A DNA stretch of 64,000 nucleotides from Astragalus membranaceus (lineage: Eukaryota; Streptophyta; Magnoliopsida; Fabales; Fabaceae): the NCBI GenBank assembly GCA_039519185.1, contig CM076849.1, forward strand, positions 106,397,806-106,461,805, written 5' to 3'. The notes beneath the pieces are model-generated. The model made no database searches. It had not been told where the DNA came from and saw only the letters and a list, made by a program, of their open reading frames with translations. Positions 21,421 to 31,611 of this stretch are shown one piece after another. Position 1 is the first letter of the stretch. Each line of letters starts with the position of its first letter. Both the position numbers and the translations under genes were made by a program.

Positions 21421-22761
21421 GCAGGTACTCACAGTGGAGAAATCAAGGAGAGCTTTCCTGATGAGCAATTGCTCGCAATTAATGCTGCAGCACCTTGGTA
21501 TGCTGACATTGTGAACTTTTTGGTTAGTAGGGTGATGCCTTGTGATATGTCATCCCAGCAGAAGAAAATGTTCTTTCATCTTGTCAAGAAATATTTCTGG
21601 GATGAACCTTTTCTGTACAAGAAGTGCCCTGACCAACTGTTGAGAAGATGTGTGGCTGATGAAGAGCAGCACTTGGTGCTGCAGCAATGGCATGCGACAC
21701 CATATGGGGGTTACTTTGGAGGAATGAGAACAGCAGCTAAGGTTCTCCAATCTGGATACTACTGACCCACTTTATTTAAAGATGCACATGAAATTGTCAA
21801 TGGACAGGGAATATATCAAGTAAGCATGAAATTCCCTTAACCAACATTTTAGAGGTAGATCTCTTTGATGTTTGGGGAATAGATTTCATGGGACCTTTTC
21901 CCCCTTCTTTTGGCAATTTTTACATACTTGTGGCTGTTGATTATGTATCCAAATGGGTTGAAGCTATTGCCTTGCCTAATAATGATGCTAAATCTGTCAG
22001 CAAGTTCCTATAGAAAAACATCTTCACCAGATTTGGGACTCCCAGGGCCATTATCAGTGATGAAAGCTCTCATTTCTGTAAAAAGTTAATTGAGAACCTT
22101 CTAGCCAAGTAAGGAGTGAAACATAAGATTGCCACAGCTTAACACCAACAGAAAAGTGGTCAAGTTGAGTTGTCCAATAGAGAGATAAAAAGGGTTCTTG
22201 AGAAGATGGTAGGGCCTACAAGAAAGGACTGGGCTAATAATTTGGATGATGCTTTATGGGCTTACAGAACTGCATTCAAGACTCCTTTGGGAATGTCTCC
22301 TTACAGAATTGTTTATGGCAAAACTTGCCACCTGCCACTAGAGCTTCAACATAAATCATTTTGGGCTATCAAAAAACTCAATTTTTCATTATGAGAAGGC
22401 AGGAGCAGCTAGGCTTCTACAATTGAATGAGTTGGAAGAAATGAGACATTTTGCTTATGAGAGTGCAAAATTATACAAGGCAAAGACTAAGGCCTGGCAT
22501 GATAGAAAGATTCAAAGAAGAGAGCTCATTGAAGGGGGACAAGTTTTATTGTTCAATTCTAGACTCAAATTGTTCCCTAGAAAGCTCAAATCTAGATGGT
22601 CAGGTCCATTCAAACTTGTGAAAGTATATCCCCATGGTGTTGTCGATTTGTATGATGAAGCTACCAAGCCAACATTTAAGGTCACTGGTCAAAGAGTCAA
22701 GCAGTATTTTGGAGAGCCTGTGGTGAGGGACAAGGTCACCACAGAATTACAAGACCTTTAA
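21421..22761 (+). pseudogene. Athila-like integrase
   Basis: Integrase inserts the cDNA. The zinc-binding N-terminus (QWHATPYGGYFGGMRTAAK) is followed by a deletion near 21800 that removes most of the CxxC half. The core reads ILEVDLFDVWGIDFMGPFPP (first Asp), VDYVSKWVEAIAL, IISDESSHF (second Asp) and VELSNREIK (Glu), with stops near 22012, 22110 and 22141. The C-terminal part from 22423 to 22761 is open: WHDRKIQRRE, VLLFNSRLKLFP, KLKSRWSGPF, and GQRVKQYFG. Clearly inactive. Confidence 0.87.
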
Positions 22762-23311
22762 CAATAGAGGATAGTCTGGCTGAGGACTCTTAAACCAAGC
22801 GCTCCTGGGACGCAGCCCAGAGGTTTTAATTAATAAATGTGTGCTGTTTCTGTTTTTGTGTTGCAGGAATTTCAGCTGAATTTTGCTGCAGAGTAATTTG
22901 TGTTATAGCAATTGGTGCTACAGCATTGCTTTCAGCATCATTGCTGTAGCAATTGTTGTGTTATTACTGTGTTGGTCAAAGAGGACGGAGTCCTCTAAAT
23001 TAAAAAGTTCTGCTGAGGTGTCAGGGCCTGGTATAATCCTGTCCTTAACCGTCCCATCGCCTGTCCCACCAATAAACCCCAACCACACACGTCACCCCAA
23101 CCTCAACGGCTATGTCATTTCTGACATTAACCTCCCAAAACCGTCTCATCACTCCTATAACCTCATCTCCTTCCTTCTATCAGTTACTCTTTGCTTCTGA
23201 AAACCTTAACTGTACCATTTCCCTTTTACACTCAAAACCCAAATCTGCCTACTCCACCAACCCCTATTTCTTCAAAATCTCCATCGCTCTTTCTTTAGTA
23301 TCATAATCGTA
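22762..23311 (+). other. spacer between pol and ORF3 of the Athila-like element
   Basis: A non-coding spacer. It includes the conserved gloss cgctcctgggacgcagccca (22800) and, at 22860-22960, the densest cluster of the dispersed GCTACAGCA motif (tagcaattggtgctacagca). A C-rich stretch from 23030 to 23300 may be a leader for the ORF3 transcript. Confidence 0.55.
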
Positions 23312-24136
23312 ATGGTTCGTACCAAGTTGAGCGCTACCAAAACCTCTGGAAAAACATAGTCGATGGTTGATCGTGGTCAACCGAGTCAAGTAAGGCGCCA
23401 AACTTAAAATAAAGTGGATGATGGAACTGAGGACGAGTTCAGGTTTCGAAGAATGAACTTCGAGGCTGAGAGGGGTTTTAATCTACAAAATGCACCTGTT
23501 GCGTTCAAATCTACAGTGAAAGAACTGGGTTGGGATCAATTCATTCAGCATCGGTCTTCATTCTGCACTGTTGTGGTTAAAGAGTTCTATGAAGGTATTG
23601 CACCAGCAAAAGAGGGTAAGTCTCCGCCGTATTCAGTTGTTAGGGGCGTTCCAGTCAAGTTCGACTCTCACACCATCAACGAATTCTACGCTCTTGAATA
23701 TAATGGTCTAACATTTGCTAAGGTCAATAATTTTGGGAAGAAGGAAATGGATGCTGTGAAAAAGGCTATTTCTGTGGAAGGTACTGTTTGGGAGCAGGGT
23801 ACCAGCAATGATTTCAAGATTAAGAGAGGAGCTTTGAATCATGATGCTATGGTGTGGTTCAATTTTGTGAAACATTCGATACTGCCAACTTCACACACTA
23901 CAAATGTGGAAAAAGAGCGTATGATTCTGTTGGATGCTATCCTAGGAGGTAAAGAAGTGGATGTAGGAAGGCTAATTCAAAGGGAAATCCTCATGTGTTT
24001 AACAAAGAAGGCTAGATATCTCTTCTTTCCATGCCTGATAACTGATCTTTGTGTCAGTGCAAGGGTGGAGATTAATAAGGGAGAAGACAAAGGATACCCT
24101 TTGGCTGCATTTCCTACTATGTTGATAGTGAAGTAG
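23312..24136 (+). pseudogene. ORF3 with plant transposon-protein domain (PF20167-like)
   Basis: A separate reading frame downstream of pol, at the position where Athila elements have been said to carry an env-like gene. It opens with ATG at 23312 (MVRTKLSATKTSGKT), has stops at about 23357 and 23408, and is then open for 240 residues. Landmarks are FNLQNAPVAFKSTVKELGW, VVKEFYEGI, VVRGVPVKFDSHTINEFYAL, WFNFVKHSILPTSHTT and RERMILLDAILGG-like KERMILLDAILGG. I recognise this as the 'putative plant transposon protein' family; no signal peptide or membrane segment is seen, so an envelope role is not supported. Function unknown. Confidence 0.75.
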
Positions 24137-25460
24137 CAAGTTGCTGCAGCATATGGAAATGATGCTGTGCTGTAGCACTTCATGCTGCAGCAACGAGCTG
24201 TCTGGGAATTTCCAAGAAACCACTATGAATGTCAGAAGAAAATGTTTGCTCAAAATGGGTATTGAAGGAAGTCTTTGAGAATGAGGATATGCCGGAAGTT
24301 GGAAGGTTACATCAACGAGCTGTGTGGGCAAGATTCCAAGCGCACCACCAGTGTTTCTTGAATGGGTATTGGAGGAAGACTTTGAGAATGAGGATATGCC
24401 GGAAGTTGAACCTGAAGTGGAGCCTGTTGTGGAGGAAGAATTAGAGACAAATGCTGAGAAAGAGAAAGCTAGAGCTGCTCCAAGGAAAGGAAAGAAGAAG
24501 GTGACAGTTGAAGAAGAGAACCCACTATTGTCTGAGGGTGAGGGTGTATTGAGTGAGAGTGAGAAACAAGAAAACAAGGAGATTATGGCTGACTTGAATA
24601 AGAAAAGTGATGAAGAGGAAGATGATTCATCTGATATGAGTGAGAAAGATAACACCAGTTCTGATGATACAACTGATATGGAGATGGAACCCAACCCTAA
24701 CACCCAACCATCGAAAACCCCACTAACCACCACCACTCCAGAAAACCCTCCCACCATTCAGCCAAACCAAACCCCTACCACCATTATCTCACCAAACCTA
24801 GAATTCACCCCAATCTCCACCACTAACACTTCAGTTACCCAGAAACTGCCAACTCCACCATCAACACCTCCCACCCAAACAACAACCACACCACCTATCA
24901 ATCCACCACCACCAGTACCACCTCGGACCATAAGCCAACCAGAAAATCAACCCCAAGCCAACGAAGAACCACCCCAGCAAACCACTGAAACACTTCCCTG
25001 GTGAAGCTGTAGCAACAGTTGTTGCAGCATCTGTTGAGACTGGCGCTATTAAGAGCCCTGCTACCACATCTACAAAGAGGGTGAGAACAAAGGTAATGGC
25101 AAGGAAGAGGAAGTTGTTAAAGGTTCAGAAGGATCAGAATCTGGAGGAGGAGAGCTTAGGCACAGAAGAGGAAGCTCAAGTGTGGCATACTGTTGCTGCA
25201 ATCATTGCTGAGGTGAACAATGCTGCAGCATCTGACGCTGCAGCCATTAAAGAACAACAAAAAGCTACTGCAGCTGCTGTTGCCAAAATGCTCTGAAGTT
25301 AGTTGCTGCTACTGTGGCTGAAAAGAAATAGACCACTTCTGTTGTTGGGTTTGCTGTTGCAGATGCAGACTCAGTGCTGCAGCAATCCAAAAAGCAGAAA
25401 GTTTACCATCCCAAAGTCAAGAGGGGAGGCAAAGTCAGAACTAGCCCAAGGGCTAAGCTA
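24137..25460 (+). pseudogene. ORF3 C-terminal acidic and Pro/Thr-rich region
   Basis: The frame of ORF3 is lost after 24136 but low-complexity protein sequence continues: an acidic, Lys/Glu-rich part (24380-24680, e.g. KARAAPRKGKKKVTVEEE), a Pro/Thr/Asn-rich part (24690-25004), and a basic part (25081-25296). A 45-bp block (gggtattg.aggaag.cttt) is duplicated at 24263-24302 and 24367-24408. Non-coding CAGCA-rich inserts (24137-24192, 25007-25045, 25190-25280) sit between the readable parts. Ends near 25460 with a basic PKVKRGGKVRT-like tail. Confidence 0.6.
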
Positions 25461-25988
25461 GAAAAATCTTCTACCTAGTCTTTTTTTATAACTATTGTTA
25501 GTTTTTTGCTTTAAATAAACTTGTTGAATGTTTTAGCTTGTGTACCAGCATCCAACAGTAGTGTTAGTCTGAATTGTGTTGCTTGTGTATGTTTTTGTAG
25601 TCTGTTTAGGGCTTCCCCAATATTATTTTGCATGAGCAGTGGGGACACTACTGAGTCCTAAGTAGGGGGAGGACCTAGGGAATTGTGTTATGTTTATGTT
25701 GTGAAAGGCATGCTTAGTTATATCATTGAATAATGTTTAAAATTGATGTCATTTTGAGCCAAGCTTAATGATGATAATTGTGAGGATGAGAGAAAAATGC
25801 CTTGTTTGATAGTGAACTATATTACCCTTGCTCCCACACATTTACTCTAGGTTTAGGTAGGAACTTCATGAGCTAAAAATTATCTAATGCTAAATTAGAT
25901 GTTGGTAGACCTAGGTTATGCCAAGCATCTATTAAAAACTTAGGGTAGCATATGAAACTAAGTTTGGGGGTGCATCGGTTATATTAAG
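25461..25988 (+). promoter_or_regulatory. 3' untranslated region and polypurine tract of the Athila-like element
   Basis: No gene. Two purine tracts are present: cctaagtagggggaggacc at 25658-25676, and ctaagtttgggggtg at 25956-25970. The second lies where the 3' LTR should start and prime plus-strand synthesis. The following tgcatcggttatattaag is a poor match to the LTR start and may be its remnant. Confidence 0.6.
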
Positions 25989-26659
25989 TGTTGCCAAGTG
26001 GCTTCAAACTCAAGAGGGGGGGGGGGGGTGAATTGAGATTTAAAAACTTTTGATAACTTTCGAAAACGTTTTTCCCCTTTTCAATGACTTAGATCAATTT
26101 TCGCGCAGGTTAAACGGAAGCGAAGGAATTAGAAAATAAAGCAATAAAGAACACAGAGATTTATCCTGGTTCGGCCACCTCCTAGTGACCTACGTCCAGT
26201 CCTCACGCCCTTGTGAGATTTTCCACTAACCAAAACAACAAGGCTTACAGGTGCCTTGGAAAACCTTTACAGACTCAGGCACTCTTCTCCTAGGATACCC
26301 CACCTATGAAGAGCCCTCAAATCTATTACAACAATAACAAGAGATACCCCACCCTTGTTACAACCAGCTGCCCCAGAAAGATACCCCACTTCCTAGTACA
26401 AACAGCTACCCTAGAGAGATACCCCACTCCCCAGTACAAATTACAGCAAATAAACAATAACAAACGTAAAGACAGAAATACCTCTAATGTAGACAGATAA
26501 TACAACTTGAAGAATGCAACCCCAACTAACTCTTGCAAAAGATCAGCTCTGACGGACCAACGGTGCGAGAAGAGCAGAAATGAAAATATGAAGAGTTTTT
26601 CTAAATGATGCTTTTTGATTCGTGAAATGGGTTGTGTAGAAATGAACACAATGAGGCCT

Positions 26660-26668
26660 CTATTTATA
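26660..26668 (-). promoter_or_regulatory. TATA box of the SIRE-like LTR
   Basis: TATAAATAG on the minus strand within TATAAATAGAGGCC. It lies about 41 bp downstream of the nearest AATCGATT site, the usual layout of an LTR promoter. Confidence 0.75.
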
Positions 26669-26708
26669 GGCTATGAGAAAAAGAAGTTTACGTTGAAAAT
26701 AATGTAGG

Positions 26709-27072
26709 AATCGATTATATGCTAAGATGTATTGGATCTGGGAATCAATTCTTATGTATGACTTCTTTTAAATGAGAATCGATTTTGCTTTACTTTAGAA
26801 AGAGTAACAATCGATTCTTATGATCCAGGAGGGCTAGGAATCGATTTCATACTTAGTGGAATAATGTATGAATCGATTCTTGGCTTGCCTGAGATGTGTA
26901 GGAATCGATTTTCAGCTTAGTAGAAAAAGGTATGAATCGATTCTTTCCTTTGAAAAATTACTTAGGAATCGATTTGCATACTTAGTGAAACTAGTATGAA
27001 TCGATTCTTATGCTATTGTTGTTGACCTGAAAATCGATTTCAATGGATGTTTATAAAAGGTGCAAATCAATT
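26709..27072 (-). repeat. twelve AATCGATT palindromes spaced about 32 bp
   Basis: Sites begin at 26709, 26743, 26777, 26809, 26839, 26871, 26903, 26935, 26967, 26999, 27032 and 27065. Ten are exact AATCGATT; the second and last read AATCAATT. Spacing is 30-34 bp, mostly 32. Flanks alternate (tagg-site-t.. and tatg-site-ctt), so the repeat unit is really a dimer of about 64 bp. The array ends just upstream of the LTR TATA box. Confidence 0.92.
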
Positions 27073-27393
27073 TTTATGCTTTCAAAAATGCCTTTTGTGT
27101 TTACGTAAGTATGCATGCATTTTGAAAACTTGTGTGAGACTTCGAGAGACGAGCTGACCTTCGAAAGAGCTTACACTTTTTCCTAAGACACACCTAAACC
27201 CTAAGGACTACCCTTAAACTTGAATCTTCATTTCTTGAACTTGATTGTCTTGGATTGTGACTTTGATGTTTTGTCACTTTCATTAACTTTTGCCATCAAC
27301 TTTGGCTTTGTCTTTTTCATCAACTTTGGCTGTGCCTTTTTCATCATCAAAATCTGACCTGCAGTATAAGTCCTGCAGTACAAGATATCTACA

Positions 27394-28740
27394 TTCTCCC
27401 CCTTTTTGATGATGATAAAACTTTACTCATCTTAAGGTGGGAGGTTAGTTCAATCACATAATGCATATATATGATACTCCCCCTATCATGATGCTCCCCC
27501 TGTTTTATTGACTAGATGCATCGTGACAATGCTATGACAATTCTATATGCTCATTCTATATGCTTTATGCAACCCTATATTTCTCTCCCCCTTTTTGTCA
27601 TGATCAAAAGGGTCGACGTAAGATAGAGGTTGCGAATCGGATGACACATCTATTTGAAGAACCATTGGAGATTTATAAGTGATCATCAAAACCAAAAGAA
27701 AAACATATTTTGAAACCATGAAGAGAATATTTCATCAAGACAAGTAAAATCTAATTATGAGTCTCAAGATCCGTGAAGTAGTTCTTTAAGCTTCATATAT
27801 TTCATGCTGCTTAGTTTGAAAGTTGGTGAACGCAGTCGGAATATGGGAAGTAGAGTTTTGGAAAAATTATTCTAGATAGACAGCGATTGTGAGCATGTAT
27901 TTTTCGAAAAATACCAGGGCTAGCAGTTGATTGTAAAATAGATTTCAAGAAAAAGTAGCACTTCAACTGCAGAAATTCACAAGTCACAATTTCACTTAAA
28001 TTCACATTTCTTTAAAAAATCACTTTGAAAGACATTTAATTGAAGACTCATTTGAATAAATGAAGAACCGGGTTTTCTTTTGCAATGGATTTGTGAAAAT
28101 ATCAACTAGCTGATTTTGACGATTCAACTAACTCAATCACACTATCGCCTTTCTAACCATAACCTCTAAGAAGGTGATATATAATTTCTATATACTTAGT
28201 CCTAGAGGGTTGACCAGAATGCTTTGTGTTGTTTCATGCCTTTATAGGTGTTGTTTTTAATGATGCATGAACCAAGATTGCCTGTTTCAATGATTATTAA
28301 AACTTGATAAACTATTCTTAAGTTCTACATTAAGCACATTTTTAAATAGAGGCGAATAAAACTTAACCAATCTAACCTTTACCGGTGATTCTTCCTCTAT
28401 TTATCACAAGTCACATGACGGATTTTTCTGGGGGTGAGTGTTAAGAACTTTATTGCGTCTCCGGTCATGTGTTTGGAGTTTTTGCTGTCAAGGTATCAAT
28501 TTTCCCCCATACCTTGAAGCATACCTGCAATGATCTAAAACACGGTTCTAGGTACCCAAATCTCTTTGGGTCCTTGTGGGTTAGTGCTTGGTACGGTCCT
28601 TTTGGGAACCCATACCTTTTTCATAGTTTGTTTACCTCTTGCTCTGCAAACGGAAGCAGTATACAATAATAACATTTAATATAAGGTCTAGTGGAAAATT
28701 TTGGTTTGTAATGAACATGCCTTTCTATGAGTTTGTTTCT
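27394..28740 (-). pseudogene. internally deleted SIRE-like copia interior
   Basis: From high to low coordinates on the minus strand: a gag C-terminal remnant (KCYYC, part of a zinc knuckle, about 28680), a passage ending in the protease/pre-integrase motif HMTGDAIKFLTLTPRK (about 28400-28460), then an abrupt join near 28255 to the RNase H end QNQLVDIFTNPLQKKTRFF (about 28060-28110) and a 3' leader to the polypurine tract. Integrase, RT and most of RNase H are missing. Several stops. The right end of the element, including its 5' LTR, is absent. Confidence 0.7.
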
Positions 28741-29263
28741 AGGAAATCTATGATCCACATTTTGTAAACTAGACAATTTCCCAACATTCCTCTCCCGTTG
28801 CCACTTGTTTATATTTTGATAGTCGTTAATTTTTTTGTCAATTGTTAGCCGCTAGATTGATTATAGTAAATATTAAATCTAGATAATTTAATCATTTTAA
28901 TTAAATTATTAAAAAAATGTATTTTGGTGAAGTTAATAATAGTCTCTTATTTTAAAGTAAAAGTTAATAATAGTCTAATCGTGTATGAATTTAAAGTATC
29001 AGTTATAACTTACTAAATATATTTTGAAGGTTGTCAAAAAAATTTATTTTTAAGATTTTTTTTCTAAAGAATATATTTTAAGATATGGTATATATCAATT
29101 GTAAGAAAGAAAGAGATTGAAGAGAAGAATTGAAGAAAAGGAAAAAAAGTAAAGAAGATAGAGATAATGGGATGGAGAGTATGAAGAGTGAAAGTGAAGA
29201 AAATTTTGAAATTTGAAAAAAGTGAAAGTATGTGTAAGAGAAGAAAGTGAATGAGAGTTACCC
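28741..29263. other. AT-rich spacer with a purine-rich tract
   Basis: No gene recognised. 28800-29060 is strongly AT-rich; 29098-29260 is a purine-rich run on the plus strand (agaaag, gaagagaaga), giving spurious Phe/Ser-rich minus-strand frames. It separates the SIRE-like remnant from the truncated end of the LINE. Confidence 0.5.
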
Positions 29264-31611
29264 TTACACCAATCGACAAAAAAGTCCTTGCCACGAAGAG
29301 AGTTGTTTTCTAATTGATTCCACCACCGGCACCCACGTACTCTTGCGCCCGAGGTTAGCTCCAACGGGGATCCCCATAAACATGAAAGGGATAGAGGCTG
29401 CACTACAAGAAAGGAATGAGGCACCAACCTCCATGAAGTCCTCTTTCAAGTTAATACAGTATAGATTACTTTTCTAGATGGTCATCTTCAGCCCGGAAAC
29501 TAATTCAAAATTCCGGAAAAGGGATTTAATAGTCCATAGATTATCCCAAGACTCCTCTCCAATAAGAATGGTGTCATCAGCAAATTGAAGAAAAAAAAAG
29601 CTCAAATTATGGTCAACCTTAAAACCTGTGTAACTGCCGATGCTAACCACCTTCTGAACCATATCGGCGAGCCCCTCGACCACTATGGGAGATAAGAATG
29701 GTGACAAGGGATCCCCTCGCTTCAAACCCCTATGAATAAGGAAATCCGCTGTGGGGTTGCCATTGACAAGCACATACATAGTGGAATTATGTAGACATGC
29801 CCGAATCCAACTGCTCCACTTTGGATCAAAACCCATCCTCCCCATCATGTATTCAAAAAAGTCCCAAGATATCGAGGCATAGGCTTTCTCAAAGTCCACT
29901 TTGAACAACAAGCATTCTTCGTTCTTCCTTTTTTCCAAATCCACAATTTCATTAACAACAAGCACGCCATCAAGAATCTGTCTACCTGGGAGGAAAACGG
30001 TCTGACAAGGCGATATGACACCACTGAGTACCTTCTTCAAACGACCTGCTAACACTTTTGCTAATATTTTGTAAATACAACCAATAAGACAAATAGGCCT
30101 GTAATATTTCGACCCTTGCAGATGTTCCTTTTTGGGAATTAATGCTAAAAAAGATGTTGAAACAGCCTTAGGCAAAACAGCCGAAGAATGAAATTCATTA
30201 AAGAACCCCATAACATCACCCTTCACCACGTCCATGCAATTCTTGATAAAATTAAGATTGAAACCGTCGGGACCGAGACTCTTGTTGCCGTCACATCCTT
30301 TTACCTCATCTCACACTTCTTCCGTAAAGAAAGGAGTTAAGAGAAAAGAATTATCATCCTCCCATATCCTTCTAAAATCAAAGTCTGGCAAGGTAGGTCT
30401 CTAAAACTCGACCTCCACATAGCTCTCTTAAAATGTCTTCTAACTTCGTGCTTCACCTCATCCACCTCCACTAATCACTAAGCGTCCTTATTCAATGAGA
30501 CTATCTAATTGGATCTTCTATGAGAATTCATACAAGCGTCCTTGTCCCCCTCGCTAATCCATCTAATTCTAGACTTCTGCTTTATCATACTCTACTTGAA
30601 ATGAATATTCTACCAAAAAGAGCCTGTCCCTTCTTTAAGTTTCGCAACCTCCTCTAATCCGCCCCCTTTAGATAAAGTCTTATCTAAAGCATTCAGTTCT
30701 GAAGCAATACCATCAATATGAAGATCCAAACTGCCAAATCCTTCCCTGTTCCAAATTCTAAACTTCGATTTCAAATTCTTCAATTTTTATTTCAAAACAT
30801 ACCCCTTCTTACCTCGAATTTTGTCCTTCATTCCAAGACTGAACAACCAAACATCTAAAATCATTATGATCTAACCAAGCAATAAAAAACCGAAACGGTT
30901 TTGGGCCTTAGTCTTTATAAGCACAAAGTAACCAAATTGGGCAGTGATCCGAAATATGTCGATCACCACCCATTGGCGCTCACCTTCCAAGCTGAAATCA
31001 ACCCCTCTGATAAAAAAAACAACCGTGTTTGCTTCCAGAAAACCATCGGAACCGAATCAGTTAATGCTTTTACTAGCGACGAGCACATCAACTAACTTCA
31101 TGTCATCAATGAACATAATAAAATCATGTATCTCTTGACTTCTAATGAAAGCACTAGCTTCTTGTCTTTCCTCTACCGATGTAACCGCGTTGAAATCGCC
31201 CACCACACACCAGTCTCCCACTTCCCCTTTTTTCTTCACAATTCTTAAGTCTTCCCATACTTGTCTCTTAGCAGACGCACAACAGGGCATGTAGACATTA
31301 ATAATATAAACAACATGATTCTGTCAAGAGCAACAAATACCCACAAACGTTGAACCAACAATACTACTCCTAACAACAATAGCTTCAGGCTTCCACACCA
31401 TAAGAACTCCCCTAGATTAACCCATAGACGGCTTAGCTAACCAATTGAAACTTCTACGCCCTCATATACTATGTAACAACAATTCAGAATACGACTCTTT
31501 CTTAGTTTCTTGCAGACAAATAAAGTCAAAATTACTACTATTGATGAAAGCCGCTAATCGTCTTCGCTTGTCACTATCACCCAACCCTCTAACATTTAAT
31601 AATATATTCAT
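29264..31611 (-). pseudogene. L1-type LINE ORF2: endonuclease and reverse transcriptase
   Basis: Minus-strand ORF2 starts with ATG at 31611 (MNILLNVRGLGDSDKRRRL) and shows the APE-type endonuclease motifs FICLQETKKES, CVVGDFNAV and ISDHCPIWL, then the non-LTR RT: SLGPDGFNLNF, FLALIPKKEHLQGSKYYRPI, LFKVDFEKAYASISWDF, LKRGDPLSPFL and the catalytic FADDTILIG (about 29555-29580). The RT part from 30235 to 29474 is one open frame; the remainder carries stops and shifts. It ends within the thumb region near 29264, without zinc finger, RNase H or poly-A, so the 3' end is lost. Confidence 0.88.

Larger units (their letters stand above)
10408..25988 (+). mobile_element. Athila-like Ty3/gypsy retrotransposon, decayed, with third ORF
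   Basis: The 5' LTR begins TGATAACTCTTATTTATAAG at 10408 and ends ...ACATAACA at 17205, interrupted by another element (11349-16727). It is followed by a degenerate Asp-tRNA primer site, gag, protease, RT, RNase H, integrase, then a separate ORF, and a polypurine tract ctaagtttgggggtg at 25956-25970. Only about 18 bases that could be the start of the 3' LTR remain (25971-25988) before a SIRE-like LTR. The body without the insert is about 10.2 kb. Many frameshifts and stops show age. Confidence 0.85.
25989..27393 (-). repeat. 3' LTR of a SIRE-like Ty1/copia element
   Basis: On the minus strand the LTR starts TGTAGATATCTTGTACTGCAGG directly after a polypurine tract (aaaaagggggagaa, 27394-27408) and ends ...CTTGGCAACA at 25989: 1405 bp with TG...CA termini. 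A TATA box (CTATTTATA on the plus strand, 26660-26668) and a phased palindrome array upstream of it mark the promoter. The G13 run at about 26015-26029 is near the LTR end. Confidence 0.8.

Noticed and set aside
23312..24136. Envelope protein at the env-like position of the Athila-like element
   Set aside because: No signal peptide, transmembrane segment or Cys pattern of an envelope; the sequence fits a plant transposon-protein domain better.
23999..24757. 252-residue minus-strand frame, Ser-rich
   Set aside because: It is the antisense shadow of the acidic and Pro/Thr-rich ORF3 tail.
26709..27072. Evenly spaced palindromes that could suggest a CRISPR array
   Set aside because: The core is only 8 bp, the spacers are themselves related in a 64-bp dimer, the genome is a plant, and no cas gene is present.
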